Shown piece after piece: positions 1-11,954 of a stretch of DNA of 64,000 nucleotides (position 1 is the first letter of the stretch; the number at the start of each line of letters is the position of its first letter). The stretch lies in NCBI GenBank assembly GCA_023846275.1, contig CM043875.1, forward strand, positions 4,275,569 to 4,339,568, given 5' to 3'. A program made the translations under genes and the position numbers. The notes beneath the pieces are model-generated. The model did no database searches, was not told the DNA's origin, and saw only the letters and a list, made by a program, of their open reading frames with translations. The stretch comes from Vanilla planifolia. Lineage: Eukaryota; Streptophyta; Magnoliopsida; Asparagales; Orchidaceae.

Positions 1-760
1 GTCGTGGCTGGACCACGCCCTCCTGAGTACCACGGTGATCTCTGTGTCTCTTGTCCTTTTTGTTTTGTTGGACATTTCTGAATTCCTTCCTCTTGCTGTG
101 AGTCTCTCTCTGGGCCTCCATCCGGGTGTCAATAAGCTCAACTGATCTCGCAGCCTCCACCAAGTCACGAAACCTGGCAAACCGACTCACAACTAGCTGG
201 CGCTGCAGCATAGGACGAAGTCCCTCCAGGAACATCTCACATCTGCGCTCCTCAGAAGGTACCAGCTCTGCGGCGTACCTCGCCAGATAAGTGAACCTCG
301 ATAAGTAATCGTTCACTGACATCTGGCCCTGCCTGAGGTGTATAAGTTCCCTCCTGAACTGAGACATAGCAGAAGCCGGAATGTAGCACTCCCTGAATGC
401 CTCAACAAAGTCTTCCCATGCTATCTCGTTGTTCTGGGCCTCCCCATACATGGCGCGCCGCTGGCCTCTCCACCAGGTAGCAGCCTCTCCCTCCAATACT
501 AGAGCAGCAAGTACTACCCTCCTGCCGAATGGACATCCCAAGGCATCAAATAGCTCAAGCATATGAGCCATCCAGTCATCTGCCACCGCTGGGTCAGCCG
601 ACCCACTGAAGCTCCGCGGACGCAACCGCATGAAAGCATCGATCCAACGATCCACGGCTGGCTCAACTGGCAATGCTGGGCTCGTCTCTGGGGTAGGAGT
701 AGTAGATACAGGTCTGCCTCTAGCTGCTCCACGAGCGGAAAGTCTCCTGGTACCAGCCAT
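1..760 (-). CDS. Ty3/gypsy gag protein (partial, runs off the window)
   Basis: The frame begins at the ATG at 760-758, directly after the leader, and stays open to the window edge, about 253 codons. The N-terminus is Arg/Ala/Pro-rich. A typical plant Retrotrans_gag core follows, including the block GEAATWWRGQ, then MSVNDYLSRFTYLARYAAEL and a block ending in EMFLEGLRP. A Lys/Arg-rich stretch lies near the edge. The nucleocapsid zinc knuckle expected after the core would lie left of the window. In this family gag forms the particle shell that packages element RNA. The visible part looks whole. Confidence 0.85.
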   Translation of the reverse strand, partial: MAGTRRLSARGAARGRPVSTTPTPETSPALPVEPAVDRWIDAFMRLRPRSFSGSADPAVADDWMAHMLELFDALGCPFGRRVVLAALVLEGEAATWWRGQRRAMYGEAQNNEIAWEDFVEAFRECYIPASAMSQFRRELIHLRQGQMSVNDYLSRFTYLARYAAELVPSEERRCEMFLEGLRPMLQRQLVVSRFARFRDLVEAARSVELIDTRMEAQRETHSKRKEFRNVQQNKKDKRHRDHRGTQEGVVQPR

Positions 761-876
761 ACTGTCAAAAGCAACTAATCTGGCATTAGAGTCGTCATTT
801 GGCAATTGGCATATGGACTACTATAGTAAACAAAAGAATCAACAGTTCTCCCCACCTTGGGTTGAACTCCTATACA

Positions 877-948
877 TGTCTAGCCCCGCTATCCTCACCT
901 AGGGCTCTGATATGTCTAGCCCCACTATCTTAACCTAGGGCTCTGATA
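877..948. repeat. 36-bp tandem duplication spanning the primer binding site
   Basis: Two adjacent 36-base units (877-912 and 913-948) differ at only a few positions; both end in agggctctgata. The second unit supplies most of the primer binding site, so the leader carries a second partial copy of it. Confidence 0.85.
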
Positions 949-951
949 CCA
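940..951 (-). promoter_or_regulatory. Primer binding site, initiator Met-tRNA type
   Basis: The minus strand reads TGGTATCAGAGC, the standard plant sequence complementary to the 3' end of initiator methionine tRNA. It lies four bases inside the LTR end and about 180 bases before the gag ATG. Confidence 0.9.
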
Positions 952-1927
952 CTACTATTACACCCCATTTTTCCTAGGCTGATTTTTGGCATACAATTTT
1001 TTTGTTTTTTTTTATATAGACAGCTCAGATCGTCCCATACCAACCTGAGTAGCCTACGAAAACATAGGATATAACACATCATTACACACCTACTTCCCTT
1101 AACAATGTGGATCCCATCTCCCGGGTACACCGTCAAATCAGGTTCATGACTCCTGAATTAACAGATGGACTCGCGCAATGTTACTCCTACTAGACCCAAT
1201 ACTCCTAACCCCTACGGGTAGGAGAACCGGTCTATTAGAAGTCTGAACCCCCATGGTTAAGTTCCATAGTCATGTAATGACCTCACCATCAAACAAAAAG
1301 ATATATAACATCCTCAGATAAAATATGGCACTCCACACACCATACTCCAAGGCAATAAGGTAGGGTAGTAAATGGAAACTACATTACAAGAATAAGACCA
1401 AGTCCAACAAGTGCAATATTATTCAACCAGAAACATAAGTCAGAATTTCCCTCACATATTACATGACATATGAGAATAACAATCTCATTAAATACATCCA
1501 ACAGCAACAATCAACTAACCAGAATATCTCAGACAATCACAATCAGATATCCTCCACAAGCCTGCTGACCACGATCCCACCTAATCAGGTAGCGTCAAGT
1601 CTGCCGAGCCACTGAAATATACAATACAGGAATGAGCTACGCCCAGTAGGAAAGACAGCTAGTAAAACTCACATGCAAGAGAAGGATAATAGCAAAAATA
1701 TAGGAATACAGCATAACAATGTATGGTGGATAGGCACTCTCAGTCCCAGACTCCGACCAACCACAGTCACCCCTAGTCACACCAGAGTAGCTCTCCTCTG
1801 GGCTTCCAGGTAGCGTGCCAGTGGGAACGCCCATCTCGAAACACGCATGGCGCCTAAGCACCCGACACCGCAGCGTCTCTCGTCAATCAATCTCCTGGAG
1901 ACTATAGACAGATCCAGTCACAAAATC

Positions 1928-2037
1928 TCTAGCCAACGTGAGACACCCCTGCCACCCTAAGGCGCGCAGGCCTACACACTTGGCTAGCCACTGCGAGACA
2001 CCCCTGCCACCCTCAGGCGCGCAGGCCTACACACATG
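1928..2037. repeat. 55-bp tandem duplication inside the LTR
   Basis: Two units with a 55-base period share agacacccctgccaccct and gcgcgcaggcctacacac. They differ at a few bases. Confidence 0.85.
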
Positions 2038-3696
2038 GACCAGGAGAGATCGACTCAGCCACCGTCCCAAAGAGTCCTCTACCAACAACTTCCATAGAAG
2101 CTCACGCCCCTACAGTCATTGCCAATCTCTAACTCCAAGATCCGGCAACATGTGTCCAGGTACAACAAGGCGCATACCAGTCACATGTATACTGTGGAAG
2201 CTAAGTCTGAACCGCATAGTTACCTACCACAACTACCCTAAAATATCATATAGGGTCTATAGTAGTCCGGTCCAGTATGCCAATCCATAAAATATGCCAA
2301 CACTGAGTAAACTGACTCAATCCATGTCGTTGCCATCAAAGCAACACAACTGTCAATTACTGACTGTTCTGGTAGCATCCATGTACCATACTTCTGTCTG
2401 ACTGTTTCCCGCTGTACTGTCATCACTGATAACATTTTTCCCCACTTCAGGAAATTTTTAAATCCCAATTTCAATTTCCGCCCTTTATCCATTTTCCGAA
2501 ATTCGAAATAAATTTCCAAATAAAATTTAAATTCCACATATATCCTTTTTCCGAAAATTCGGATTAATAAATTCCACATATATCCTGTTTTTCCAAAAAT
2601 TCGGATTAATTTCTGAATTAATTTAAAAATTCCAAAAAAATCAAATTCTGCCCTTTCTTAATTTTTCGAAATTCGGAATAAATTTCCGAATTAAAATTTA
2701 AATTCACATATATCCATTTTCCGAAATTCGGATTAATTACCGAATTTAAAATTCCGTTATTTCCAATATACCGCCCGCACTTCCGTGAACCCGGTTCTCG
2801 CCGCCGGTTCGGCCTTCGCGCTGAGCCGAGAACCGCTTCTCACTGAACCGCGCCGAATCCCCTGAACCGGATCTCGCCACCGGTTCGGGACCCTCGCGCT
2901 GAACCGCGGCACCGCCGAACCAATTTCTTAATAATCCGTTAATCGGATTAATTTTAATTACTAATAAAATGGCGTAAATATCATTAATTACTTAATTAAA
3001 TTTGATATTATCTAAACCCTTCTCCTTTCTCGGTCCGAAGCCCGCGAAACCCTAGCCGACGCAATCGCCGACCAAATCCAATTCTTCCGCCGATTTCCGG
3101 CGACCGCGAACAAAGAGAAACAAAATTCTATGTTCGTACTATCCTAATGTTTCAATAATTGCCACTAATTTCTAAGGTTCAATCAAAATTTTCCGCCGAA
3201 GGACTTTCATCCGATCCCTAATTGACAATTTATGAAATTAATGATTCCAGCATTTGAAACCACCTTAACATGAATAAAGCACATTATCAATTCAACACAT
3301 GCTTGGCAAAATTCCGAATTCGGCGGGTATAATTTTCCGAAACCCTAAAACCTAACATGTTAAAATTATAATACTGCAATGCATTTCCGACTTCAAAATT
3401 CCAATCACATGCTCAGATAGGCATTAACAAAATATTCCATGCTTTAATTTTGCTAAATAACTAATTTAATTTCTGAATTTCCTACCTTTCTTCTCCGGCA
3501 ACGGTGGCGACGGTGAAGCTCGCACGCGACCAACCGCTGCTCCTCGCCGAACGAAACCGGTACCAATCGATTCTCCTCGATCACGCGAACCTCCAGGTAC
3601 AAAAAGCCCCTTCAAAGGCCGCCGGAATCACGCGCCGTACGCCGGAAAATTCCTCTCTATCGGTCGGTCGAACGAAACCCTAATCGTTCGCGAGGG

Positions 3697-3703
3697 TTTT
3701 ATA
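3697..3703 (-). promoter_or_regulatory. Putative LTR promoter TATA box
   Basis: The minus strand reads TATAAAA in a GC-rich setting about 430 bases into the LTR, a usual distance for the U3/R border. Transcription would start about 30 bases further on the minus strand, near 3670. Inferred from position and sequence only. Confidence 0.5.
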
Positions 3704-4134
3704 TTCCTGGCCGACACGGTGAAGACCCGTTACGCGCCGTTGACACGTTTTCGACACGGTAAGTACCCGATCAGCCGGTTCAATCCCAACCGTCGATCAC
3801 GACCGTCCGATCCGCTTATCAGAACGCACGCGCAAACTCACTCGACGAACCGCCTCCGCCTCCGCTGAACCGTTCCGGTCCGGTTCACGCGCGGTAAAAC
3901 CAATTTCCGGTTTAATTTAAATGGATTTTCGAATTTCTAAAAATCCAATAAATCTAATTAAACAGGGAAAATTACTTAAAAATTATCTCGGTGCTCCGAA
4001 AAATCCCCAGAAATTTCAGAAATTCCATTAGCCTTTGATTGAGCTCCTGGCTCATCCTACTGTCGATCTGAAATCATCCAAGCCAAAAATTAATTCATTA
4101 AAGATTAACATAAAACTTTTTACTGGGTATAACA

Positions 4135-5173
4135 GTTTAATTGGCTTTATTCTTATTCAATTTGGTAAATATGCTAACTAAGATGCGATCAAGGAACGTG
4201 AGTATGGTTGCCACATCCTATGATAAATATTGTGTAACCATGTGACTAAATTTATTTTCAATTCCCTTTTTACTCATTTATCATTTTTATATTTTAATTT
4301 TTTTGTGGGGATTAGTGGACTATAATGACAATGGCTAAGGTAAATATGAACTATCATACCCCTCCAGATTTCTCTACCTAATACAACAACTAACAACTTT
4401 ATTATTATGCTTAATCAAAGTTTTCTTACACTATTAAGGACATTGTATCTATCTAATCAAGTGAAGGTAACTATAAAATCAATTACAACTTTAATATAAT
4501 TTCATTCCAATTTTGAAATATTATCAAAATTAAAAATTAAAATATATAAAATCTCTTATAAAATTTTTAGGGGTTTTTGTATAAACATTTATAAGTATTA
4601 ACTTATTAACAAAACTTACAAAATATATTTCATAATATCAACTAATTCAAATAAAATCTCAATAATATGCTCATCTATAATGCATCCAATTATCTAAATA
4701 ACTAATCACAAATTATGTAATCATTACCAATATTATTTAATATTATAAAATCATAATACTATTATCAATTTATAGAGTATTGTCTAAACCTACAACTCAA
4801 ACTATACATACTAGAAAACTAATCACAAATATATACATATCTTTAAAAGATATCATATACCACATATACAAGTTTCTAAAATTTTCCAAAATATAAACAT
4901 CTAAAAAGAAATATTATAAGGCTCTACAAAACATATTGTTAAAACTTATTTTAAGTGTAGTTATGATCTGCTTCTATTAGCATCTTAGAATTTTGGTATA
5001 TAATATAACTAGATAAGCTAAAAAAATATAATAGATAAATTATTATCTATAAACAGTAATATGAAATAAACTATCATAACAAGATAAGCTAAAATAAAAA
5101 AGCAATAACAAAAATATGACATTTGTTCATAGAAAGTAATATGAGTATTTAAGAGCATGTAATCAACATATAG
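4135..5173. other. AT-rich intergenic DNA, nothing recognised
   Basis: This stretch between the Ty3/gypsy LTR and the plastid fragment is strongly AT-rich, with frequent stops in every frame. I see no coding region, terminal repeat or structured RNA. Confidence 0.6.
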
Positions 5174-5938
5174 AAATGATGGTATTTAAGAAATAAGCAT
5201 TGATTAACTGTGTACCAGTAGTCGCAGTAAGATAGAGGATGTAAGCGTTATCTAAAATGATTGGGCGTAAAGCATCTATAGGTGGTTTTTCAAGTCCTCT
5301 ATCAAATCCCAAAACTCAACTTTGGACAGGCGATGGAAATTATCAAGCTGGAGTACAATAGGGGCATTATGTAATTTCCAATGGAGCAGTGAAATGTGTA
5401 AAGATTGAAAAGAACACCGATAGTGAAAGTACTATATTGGGCCAACACTAACACTGAGAGACAAAAGCTAGAGGAGCAAATGGGATTAGAGACACCGGTA
5501 GTCCTAGTTGTAAACAATGGATATTAGGCATTCTGTGTATCGACCCGTGTAGTGTTGTAGCTAAAGTGTTCAGTATCCCGCCTGGGGAGTATGTTCATAA
5601 GAATGAAACTCAAAGGAATTGATGGTTTAATTCTATGCAAAGCAAAGAATCTTACCAGGGCTTGACATTCTGTGAATCCTCTTTCTTGAAAGAGAGGGGT
5701 GCCTTTGAAAACACGAACATAGGTGATGCATGGCCGTCGTCAGCTCGTGCAGTAAAGAATTGGTCAGTCTCGCAATGAGTGCAACCCTCACATTTCGTTG
5801 CACCATTGAGTTTGGAACCCTAAATAGATTGTCGATGATAAGCTAGAGGAAGGTGAGGATGACATCAAGTCATCATGCCTCTGATGCCCTAAGCAGCAAC
5901 ACACATGCTACAATGAGAGGGGCAAACAGTCGCAATGC
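5174..5938 (+). pseudogene. Nuclear plastid DNA fragment: central part of plastid 16S rRNA gene
   Basis: The stretch follows plastid 16S rRNA from the 530-loop region (here tgtaccagtagtcgcagtaa for the usual tgccagcagccgcggtaa), through gattgggcgtaaag, agtatcccgcctggggagta, cttaccagggcttgacat and gaggatgacatcaagtcatc, to the region usually reading acacacgtgctacaatgg. It is plastid-type rather than bacterial or mitochondrial from the wording around gggcgtaaag. Both rRNA ends are missing. Most differences are C-to-T or G-to-A, as expected for methylated, unselected nuclear DNA. About 28 bases of the conserved region before ggtttaattc are absent near 5623. It cannot make a working rRNA. Confidence 0.93.
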
Positions 5939-5940
5939 AA

Positions 5941-7453
5941 TCAAACATATAAAATGATGCATAGATGCAACTACTAATCATTTTGATTCATATAAATCTT
6001 TATATTGACTTTTAACTAATTGGAAATAAATTGGAGGCTATGATTTAGGATTTATAAGTAATTCATATAATATGATGACACCCATTGTACAATAGGATAA
6101 GTTTGCAAGTTTATTCATACTTAAAGAAGTTATATGACTTTGTCAAACAAAGAATTATTATTTATAAAGCTAAACCCAAGCACGTTGTATAATATGATAC
6201 TTATTTGTTGTACAATGTGATCACATGGAGCTTATGCTAGGCTAAATGAGTAAATGATAGAAACGATTTGTATAGTATGATGATACTCATCAAATGTATA
6301 GTTATAATTCCAATAAAAAGACCTTGTATTCAAACCTAAGCGAGAAAAGAATGACGTTCTTCATACAAGATTTGTTACTTATCATTAGGTATAATGCTTA
6401 ACTCATTAGAGAGCTATGAAATCAAACTTAAGCATAGAGCATGTAAAATCATAACATTATAATCAAGTTTAATAAAAAGATCATATATTGAGAGAAGGAA
6501 ATAGAAAATATCATATAGTATAATATGTTTTTATCATATAGTATAATCCTTTATAAGTATGTGCAAAAATTAAGTTAGATAGTTTAATGCATTGAATGTC
6601 CAATGTAATTAGCAGTATTTTATAATATGATCACCTCATCCATATCGTACGAATGAAAGAAAAAATTACGTAATAACTAATTAATCACTGGAAATCAAGA
6701 ATTAGTTATTAGTAGTCATTGTAATAGCCTTAAAAGATTTATTAATCAATGTTTCATTATAAATCAAATTGAGAATCACTTTAGAAGAATCTAAGACACT
6801 TTTCATATCTTGTTTATTATGAGGTGTGTGCTTTAGTTGAGGTTTATTTTGTGTACCTCGAACTCTGAGTATTCCACTAGTGACAAAGCAAATATTTAAT
6901 TTAAGCATTTTCATTCTTTTAATTTTACTTATGTGGCAACATCATTTCATATTTCATCTTGCTTAATCTTTGCCACTTTAATCTTTGGTTAATGTTGAAG
7001 GATATTGTTAAAAAAGTCATTGTAAAAAAAATGATTTGTTTCAAGCCATTCTTACCTTCAATTCATGTATTTATCATTGTATCATGTTCATTATAAGCCT
7101 CCTTTAAGATATCACTTCTGAGTTGTTATTGATCCTTGAGGATCTTGTTTTGTAAGAGTGTTTCACATATTTGTTTGTGGACAAAAGTTAGTTGTTGAAT
7201 TAGTCAGCCTAGCATTTCATAATTGGGATAAGATGAAAGTTTGTGTGCTTGTCATACCACATAAAATCTCTTTTTTCTTTTATAATTGCAATATAACACA
7301 ACTTCTTTCAAACATAGTCAAGAGTTTTTTTAAAAAAAATATTTAGAGTAAATAATATTAATAACAAGATTACAAACTTTACTCATAGTTTGATTTCTTT
7401 AAAGTTTTTACAAAGTATAATCCACCCCCACTTTAGAGAAGGCTATACATACA
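5941..7453 (+). repeat. 5' LTR of the Ty1/copia element
   Basis: Clear homology to the right-hand LTR runs from about 6010 to 7270. Shared blocks include attataattccaataaaaag, gagctatgaaat and tgtttcaagccattctta. The right end is set by ccacccccactttagagaag.. before the primer-like site, a usual LTR end for this clade. It keeps the uninterrupted version of the site into which 14488-16302 inserted. Confidence 0.75.
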
Positions 7454-7455
7454 AT

Positions 7456-7467
7456 TGGTGTCAGAAC
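7456..7467 (+). promoter_or_regulatory. Relic primer binding site (initiator Met-tRNA type)
   Basis: tggtgtcagaac directly after the LTR end resembles the plant consensus tggtatcagagc. Its position between LTR and internal region supports the call; the sequence has drifted. Confidence 0.6.
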
Positions 7468-7756
7468 ATGTTCTCACTAAAACATTAACATCCTTGACTA
7501 CATCTTGATTTGGAACACTTGATTTTTTAATTTGGTTGCTACATTTTATTTTGTAAGGGCAATTTCTTTAATCTTGGAATGTCCTCCATTATTTGATAAA
7601 AAAATCTTGATTATAATAAAAGGATTCAAGACTTTTGTAAAACATTCAAGCATAAACTTATGGATTTTATTTAAAAGTTTGCATGTAATTTCAACCTGTA
7701 ATATGGTTGCATTTCTAAAACCTAAATTAATTTTAGCATAATTAAATGTCTAATGT

Positions 7757-8680
7757 TTGAATATTGATTATCATGCATTAATATTAAGTATTTGTGAGCA
7801 TGTTTCTATGCTAACTATCCTTTATGAGGTTATGCATCAATTAGAAAGATTATATGGTTATAAAACTAAAATTAGTAAAAAGAAGGAGAGGAAAATTAAA
7901 GAGGAAAGAATAAAGAAGGGGAAGAAAAAGTCCAACAAGTATCCTAGAATCAAACAACTAGGATGAAGGTGCATATAATAATTCTTGCTCAAGTAATAGT
8001 GTGAGTTCATTCAATGAGTCCCTTGATTATGACTTTTCAAATTGTTTGAAGTTAATAGAAAAGCATAGAAAAATTATTTAGAAGTATGCAAACTTGAAAA
8101 AGAATTGTACATTGCAAGAGAACCACATTCATGAGCTTGAATGCATGTTTGATGACCTTATAAAGGAAAAGGAATTATTATTTTTTTAATGTTAGAATGC
8201 AAGCTTCCTCTCTTAGTGATTTACAAAACCAATTAAGTGAATATGAGAATCTTTCTTTTGATCATTGTTCTTCTATTGAGTTATTGTAATTAGAAAATGA
8301 CACACTAAAAAACATAATTTTGAATTGAAAAAAAAGATTTCTTAAGCCTCAATTGAAAGTGATTTAAATCTTTTAAAGGCTATATTTGTTGATTCTACAT
8401 CACATGTGCATACACAAGCACCATCTCATATAAGTGGCTTATATACATCTTGTGTTAATGGTCAATTAAGAACCATTTGTAATTTATGTTTACTTGTTGT
8501 TTGTATCTCTATTGATTGTTCTTTTATGTAGATGAGGCTAAAGTTAATAAATTTTCTTGTATACCTAAATGAAGTTCTCTTTATGTTAATACTTCAATAT
8601 CGCATAAGTCATACACTACCTTCACTTGTAAAACAAAGATGATATGGGTTCCTAAGATTAAATCTTAGGTGGATGTATAG
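7757..8680 (+). pseudogene. Relic of a Ty1/copia gag-like coding region
   Basis: Plus-strand translations give Lys/Glu-rich coiled-coil-like stretches. Close to the end is KTKMIWVPK, which resembles the xxIWVPK motif common between gag and protease of SIRE-like elements. The region is broken in many places and no protein is expected. The family assignment rests mainly on this motif and on the LTR wording. Confidence 0.4.
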
Positions 8681-10071
8681 ATGTGGCTCCATAATGACCT
8701 ATAAAGATAAAACTTTGACTTATGAGTATTACTTGTGACTCAATTGTTAAAATTTAGATCTATTTAAGTAACTACTCTTGATCCTTAATGATAGATAAAA
8801 TTTAAATCTTGATTGAATCAAATAGATATATATTCTTATCCAAAGAGAAATATTACTTAACTTAGAAATTTAGTTAAAGATTCTTATTACGATTGAACAA
8901 AAACTCTCCCATGGAGGAAGTGAAATTTAGTGCAACATTTTGAATTAACTTTGAAATTATGAGTAAGGTGTCTACAATTTAAATGTAGTTATTATTTACC
9001 ATTCAAAATCATATTAAATTAAAATAAAGTGAATTAAATAAAAAATTAATACATAACAAACTATTTTGTACTATATAATATGGCCCATTGCACATTACAA
9101 ACTCTTCTACTTATTTGTTGGCAACAATTGAGTTGTTAGAATTCATCAAACAATGTGATATGAATCATTATATGATATGATTAGTGTATCTTATGACCTC
9201 TTAAGCTCAAATAGATGAGAATCCATCATGCAATATGATGTTGACAATCAAATATTATAATTTTGTTGTGATGATCAACCCCTTAGGTCCATATACTTCA
9301 GCTTTTCATCGTACACTATGGCATTATCCTTCAAACTTGTACGATCATGGTCTACTATGTTTAATCCTTAGGAGAAGAAAGTTTAATTCTAATCAAATAA
9401 TACAATTTCAAACTTAATCAATATAATTTTGATATACTATATAAATTGACATATTATTAAGTTTAATCTCCTAAACATCAGATATCTCCAATGCATGAAA
9501 GTCAAACCATTTCTTGGTAATGTTTTGAATGATCTATTGTGTGATTATTGCAAGCTTAATTTACATGCACAAACCATAGACATTTAGTCAATGTGAGTGA
9601 GCTTTCATTATTTCTCAATCAAGTACTAATTCATTCCATCATTTTTTCTTCATTGTGATCCATTTGGTCTTGGTGTTCGTTCTTTCTGCAACCACATACT
9701 TGAGAGTAAATGATTTTAGAGATAAGATATCAAATATAGACTTCTACATTCATAAGATAAGTGATAATAAAGAGTATTTGATATTCAACCAGGAATACAT
9801 ATATCGTTGTGATATTTTTATGACTAGGATGAATAAGAGACCAAAAATAAAGAAATCTCAATCATCTACTAATAATCAATTTCATTATGCTTTGTTTAGA
9901 TTAAAAGTAGATATTGAGGCCTATGAATTAATCTAGGGTTGCATTATCAACATTGCCAAAACAATTCCAATTGAGCTCAAGTACTATCCTAAAATGAATC
10001 ATTTTTATTCATGTTTTGTTGGGACTGTTATGGAAATTGTATTGCAAGTAAGACACTCCTTTAATGGAAAA

Positions 10072-11954
10072 TGTCAAGCCCCCACCTCACCAAGTACCTC
10101 TAGATAACAAAATTAACATCAGAGTGAGTGAGGATAAGAAACAAACCCAAGGTGTGGACAGACGGTGAGACGAACCCCAACTCCAAAATCCAAAATATAT
10201 AAACAAGAACATGTTTTCTTAAAAGTTTAATCACACCAAGTCCTCCCTTTCTCACACATCTCGTGAAAAGGGCTCTTCTGTAGCCGCACCATTCCCAACT
10301 CTCGGTGCAGTGGTTTCATGACCTGTGATGTAAGTACTAAATAAGATTTTATAGATCTCAGTAGATAAATCACAATAACTAACCAAGTATGAAAAAGAGA
10401 TATCAAAATATCATGCATAGTGAAGATGAACCATAAACATAAAGCTAAAACCATACCATATGTCATATGTAATGTCAGATGAAAAACCAAAGAAAAACTA
10501 AAAGAAATGCCGGTTCCTTATAGGTGTGTTATTACTGGGCCCGATTCCCTTTGACGCATTATCCTTTGGATCCAATCATGATTAAGAAATGACCTCTAGC
10601 TGGCATTCAACCAAGCACATAACATTAGGCAAATATCTAATCCGAAGATCGATACCATGTGATCCCACACGCTGAGCCTAGTGCCACCAGGCAGGTATGG
10701 TACCATACCCTACGACCAACGCTGAGCCTGGTGTAAATCATTATGGGGTCATAGCACATAACACTAGACAGATATCTGATCCGAAGATCGATACCCTACA
10801 ATCCCATACGCTGAGCCTAGTGGTGAAGATAATGTTCTCTGGGAATCCCATTTTTACTACGATTTTTCAACCATAAATCCAGATAATTGTGCCATATCAA
10901 AAGACATTTCATTCTATATTGTTTATTTCTTTACCATACTTCTTCCTTTTTAGTTGTTATGAAATTGAAATAAACAAAACATATGCAACAACCAAAACAC
11001 AATGTGAAAATAAACAATGTAAAAACACATACTAATGTGCTGCATTACAGTATTAAGAATTTATCTACCTGGATTTGCTATATAAATTGTCTTGCCCACT
11101 TCTGATTTATTTTATTGATGTCTTACAAGGCCATAATCAAAAATTAAAATGTGCTCATTAACCAAAAGTGCTTTCCGAAAAATTTTTCCCAAACAAATCC
11201 CAAAATTGCCTTCAACGCTCACTGTTTTCTCGCTGAATGGCTTCCATCGGCGCTGGACCGCCTGCACCCAACACATCCGGTTCAGCAGCGCATCCCGGTC
11301 CAAGGCCTAGACCGATTCCCTCTCTCTTGTGTGTCCGACGGAAGCGAAACGTTTCATCGGCGCTTGACCGGTCGGTTCATGCACTAAATTGATCGAATCC
11401 TGCTCAGCTTCTGCCCTTTCAGTCTCTACCACTCACCAGAAAGCCTTACACAACCCTGACGACAAAGCAATTTTTTTCTTACCTTACAGAAATCCTTACC
11501 GACTGTCACTGTCGCGTGCCAAAACTTCGCTAAGCAAGGCAACAGCTGTCGAAAATCTCGCCCTCACAACTCTGGCAAACTCTTCGCAGTTGGTGTTAGC
11601 AGAAGTGCTTTTCAAACGCACCCTGGTTTTGGCTTTTATAACTGCGGTTGAAATTTCTCGAACCCTCATAAACCGACTTGCTCGAAGGTTCTTGAAACAC
11701 CCATTTCGAATTCTTTATTTGCACATATATCTTCTACCCAAAGAAATAGTCCTGTGCCAAAATTCCTAAAATTACACATATACCCAGCACAGCCAACATC
11801 TTTTAAAATTACAAATATATCTTCTGCTAAAACAGATTTGAGCTGTGCCGATATTTACAAAATTACATATATATCCTCAATATTACAAATTTATCCCAGA
11901 TCTTTAAAAATTCATAATTTATTCTTTAGAGCTTCTAAAATTACAAAGTAAACA
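10072..11954 (-). mobile_element. Candidate solo LTR (Ty3/gypsy-like) nested in the copia internal region
   Basis: On the minus strand the block starts TGTTTACTTTG and ends ..GTGGGGGCTTGACA, giving TG..CA ends and a typical gypsy-LTR terminus. A TATA box (TTATAAAAG, about 11632-11640) sits in the GC-rich part at 11200-11700. Two copies of a unit containing atccgaagatcgatacc and acgctgagcctagtg lie at 10618-10683 and 10757-10822, a layout I know from plant gypsy LTRs. The flanking five bases (gaaaa and ccatt) do not match, so either a boundary is off or this is not a simple solo LTR. Confidence 0.55.

Larger units (their letters stand above)
1..4134 (-). mobile_element. Ty3/gypsy LTR retrotransposon, 5' part (LTR, PBS, leader, gag)
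   Basis: Read on the minus strand, the parts come in the expected order: a long LTR (956-4134), a primer binding site (940-951), a short leader and a gag frame (760 down to 1) that leaves the window. The LTR starts TGTTATACCC and ends GGGTGTAATA, imperfect inverted copies of each other. Long LTRs, an initiator-Met tRNA primer site and this type of gag suggest a chromovirus (Tekay/Del-like); the clade is inference. The visible gag looks whole. Pol and the second LTR would lie left of the window, so neither age nor completeness can be judged. Bases 4135-4139 (gttta) would be one target-site duplication copy; its partner is not visible. Confidence 0.88.
956..4134 (-). repeat. 5' LTR (about 3.18 kb) of the Ty3/gypsy element
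   Basis: The boundaries come from the primer site on one side and from the near-inverted termini TGTTATACCC / GGGTGTAATA. The end is TA rather than the usual CA. The middle is GC-rich (about 2760-2900 and 3480-3900), with an internal TATA box. Between about 2460 and 2760 it is built of short repeats around ttccgaaattcggattaa. This LTR accounts for the whole interval, so no host gene is expected in it. Confidence 0.82.

Noticed and set aside
5174-5938. Functional or bacterial 16S rRNA gene
   Set aside because: The wording is plastid, both ends are missing, invariant positions are changed and it sits among plant nuclear repeats.
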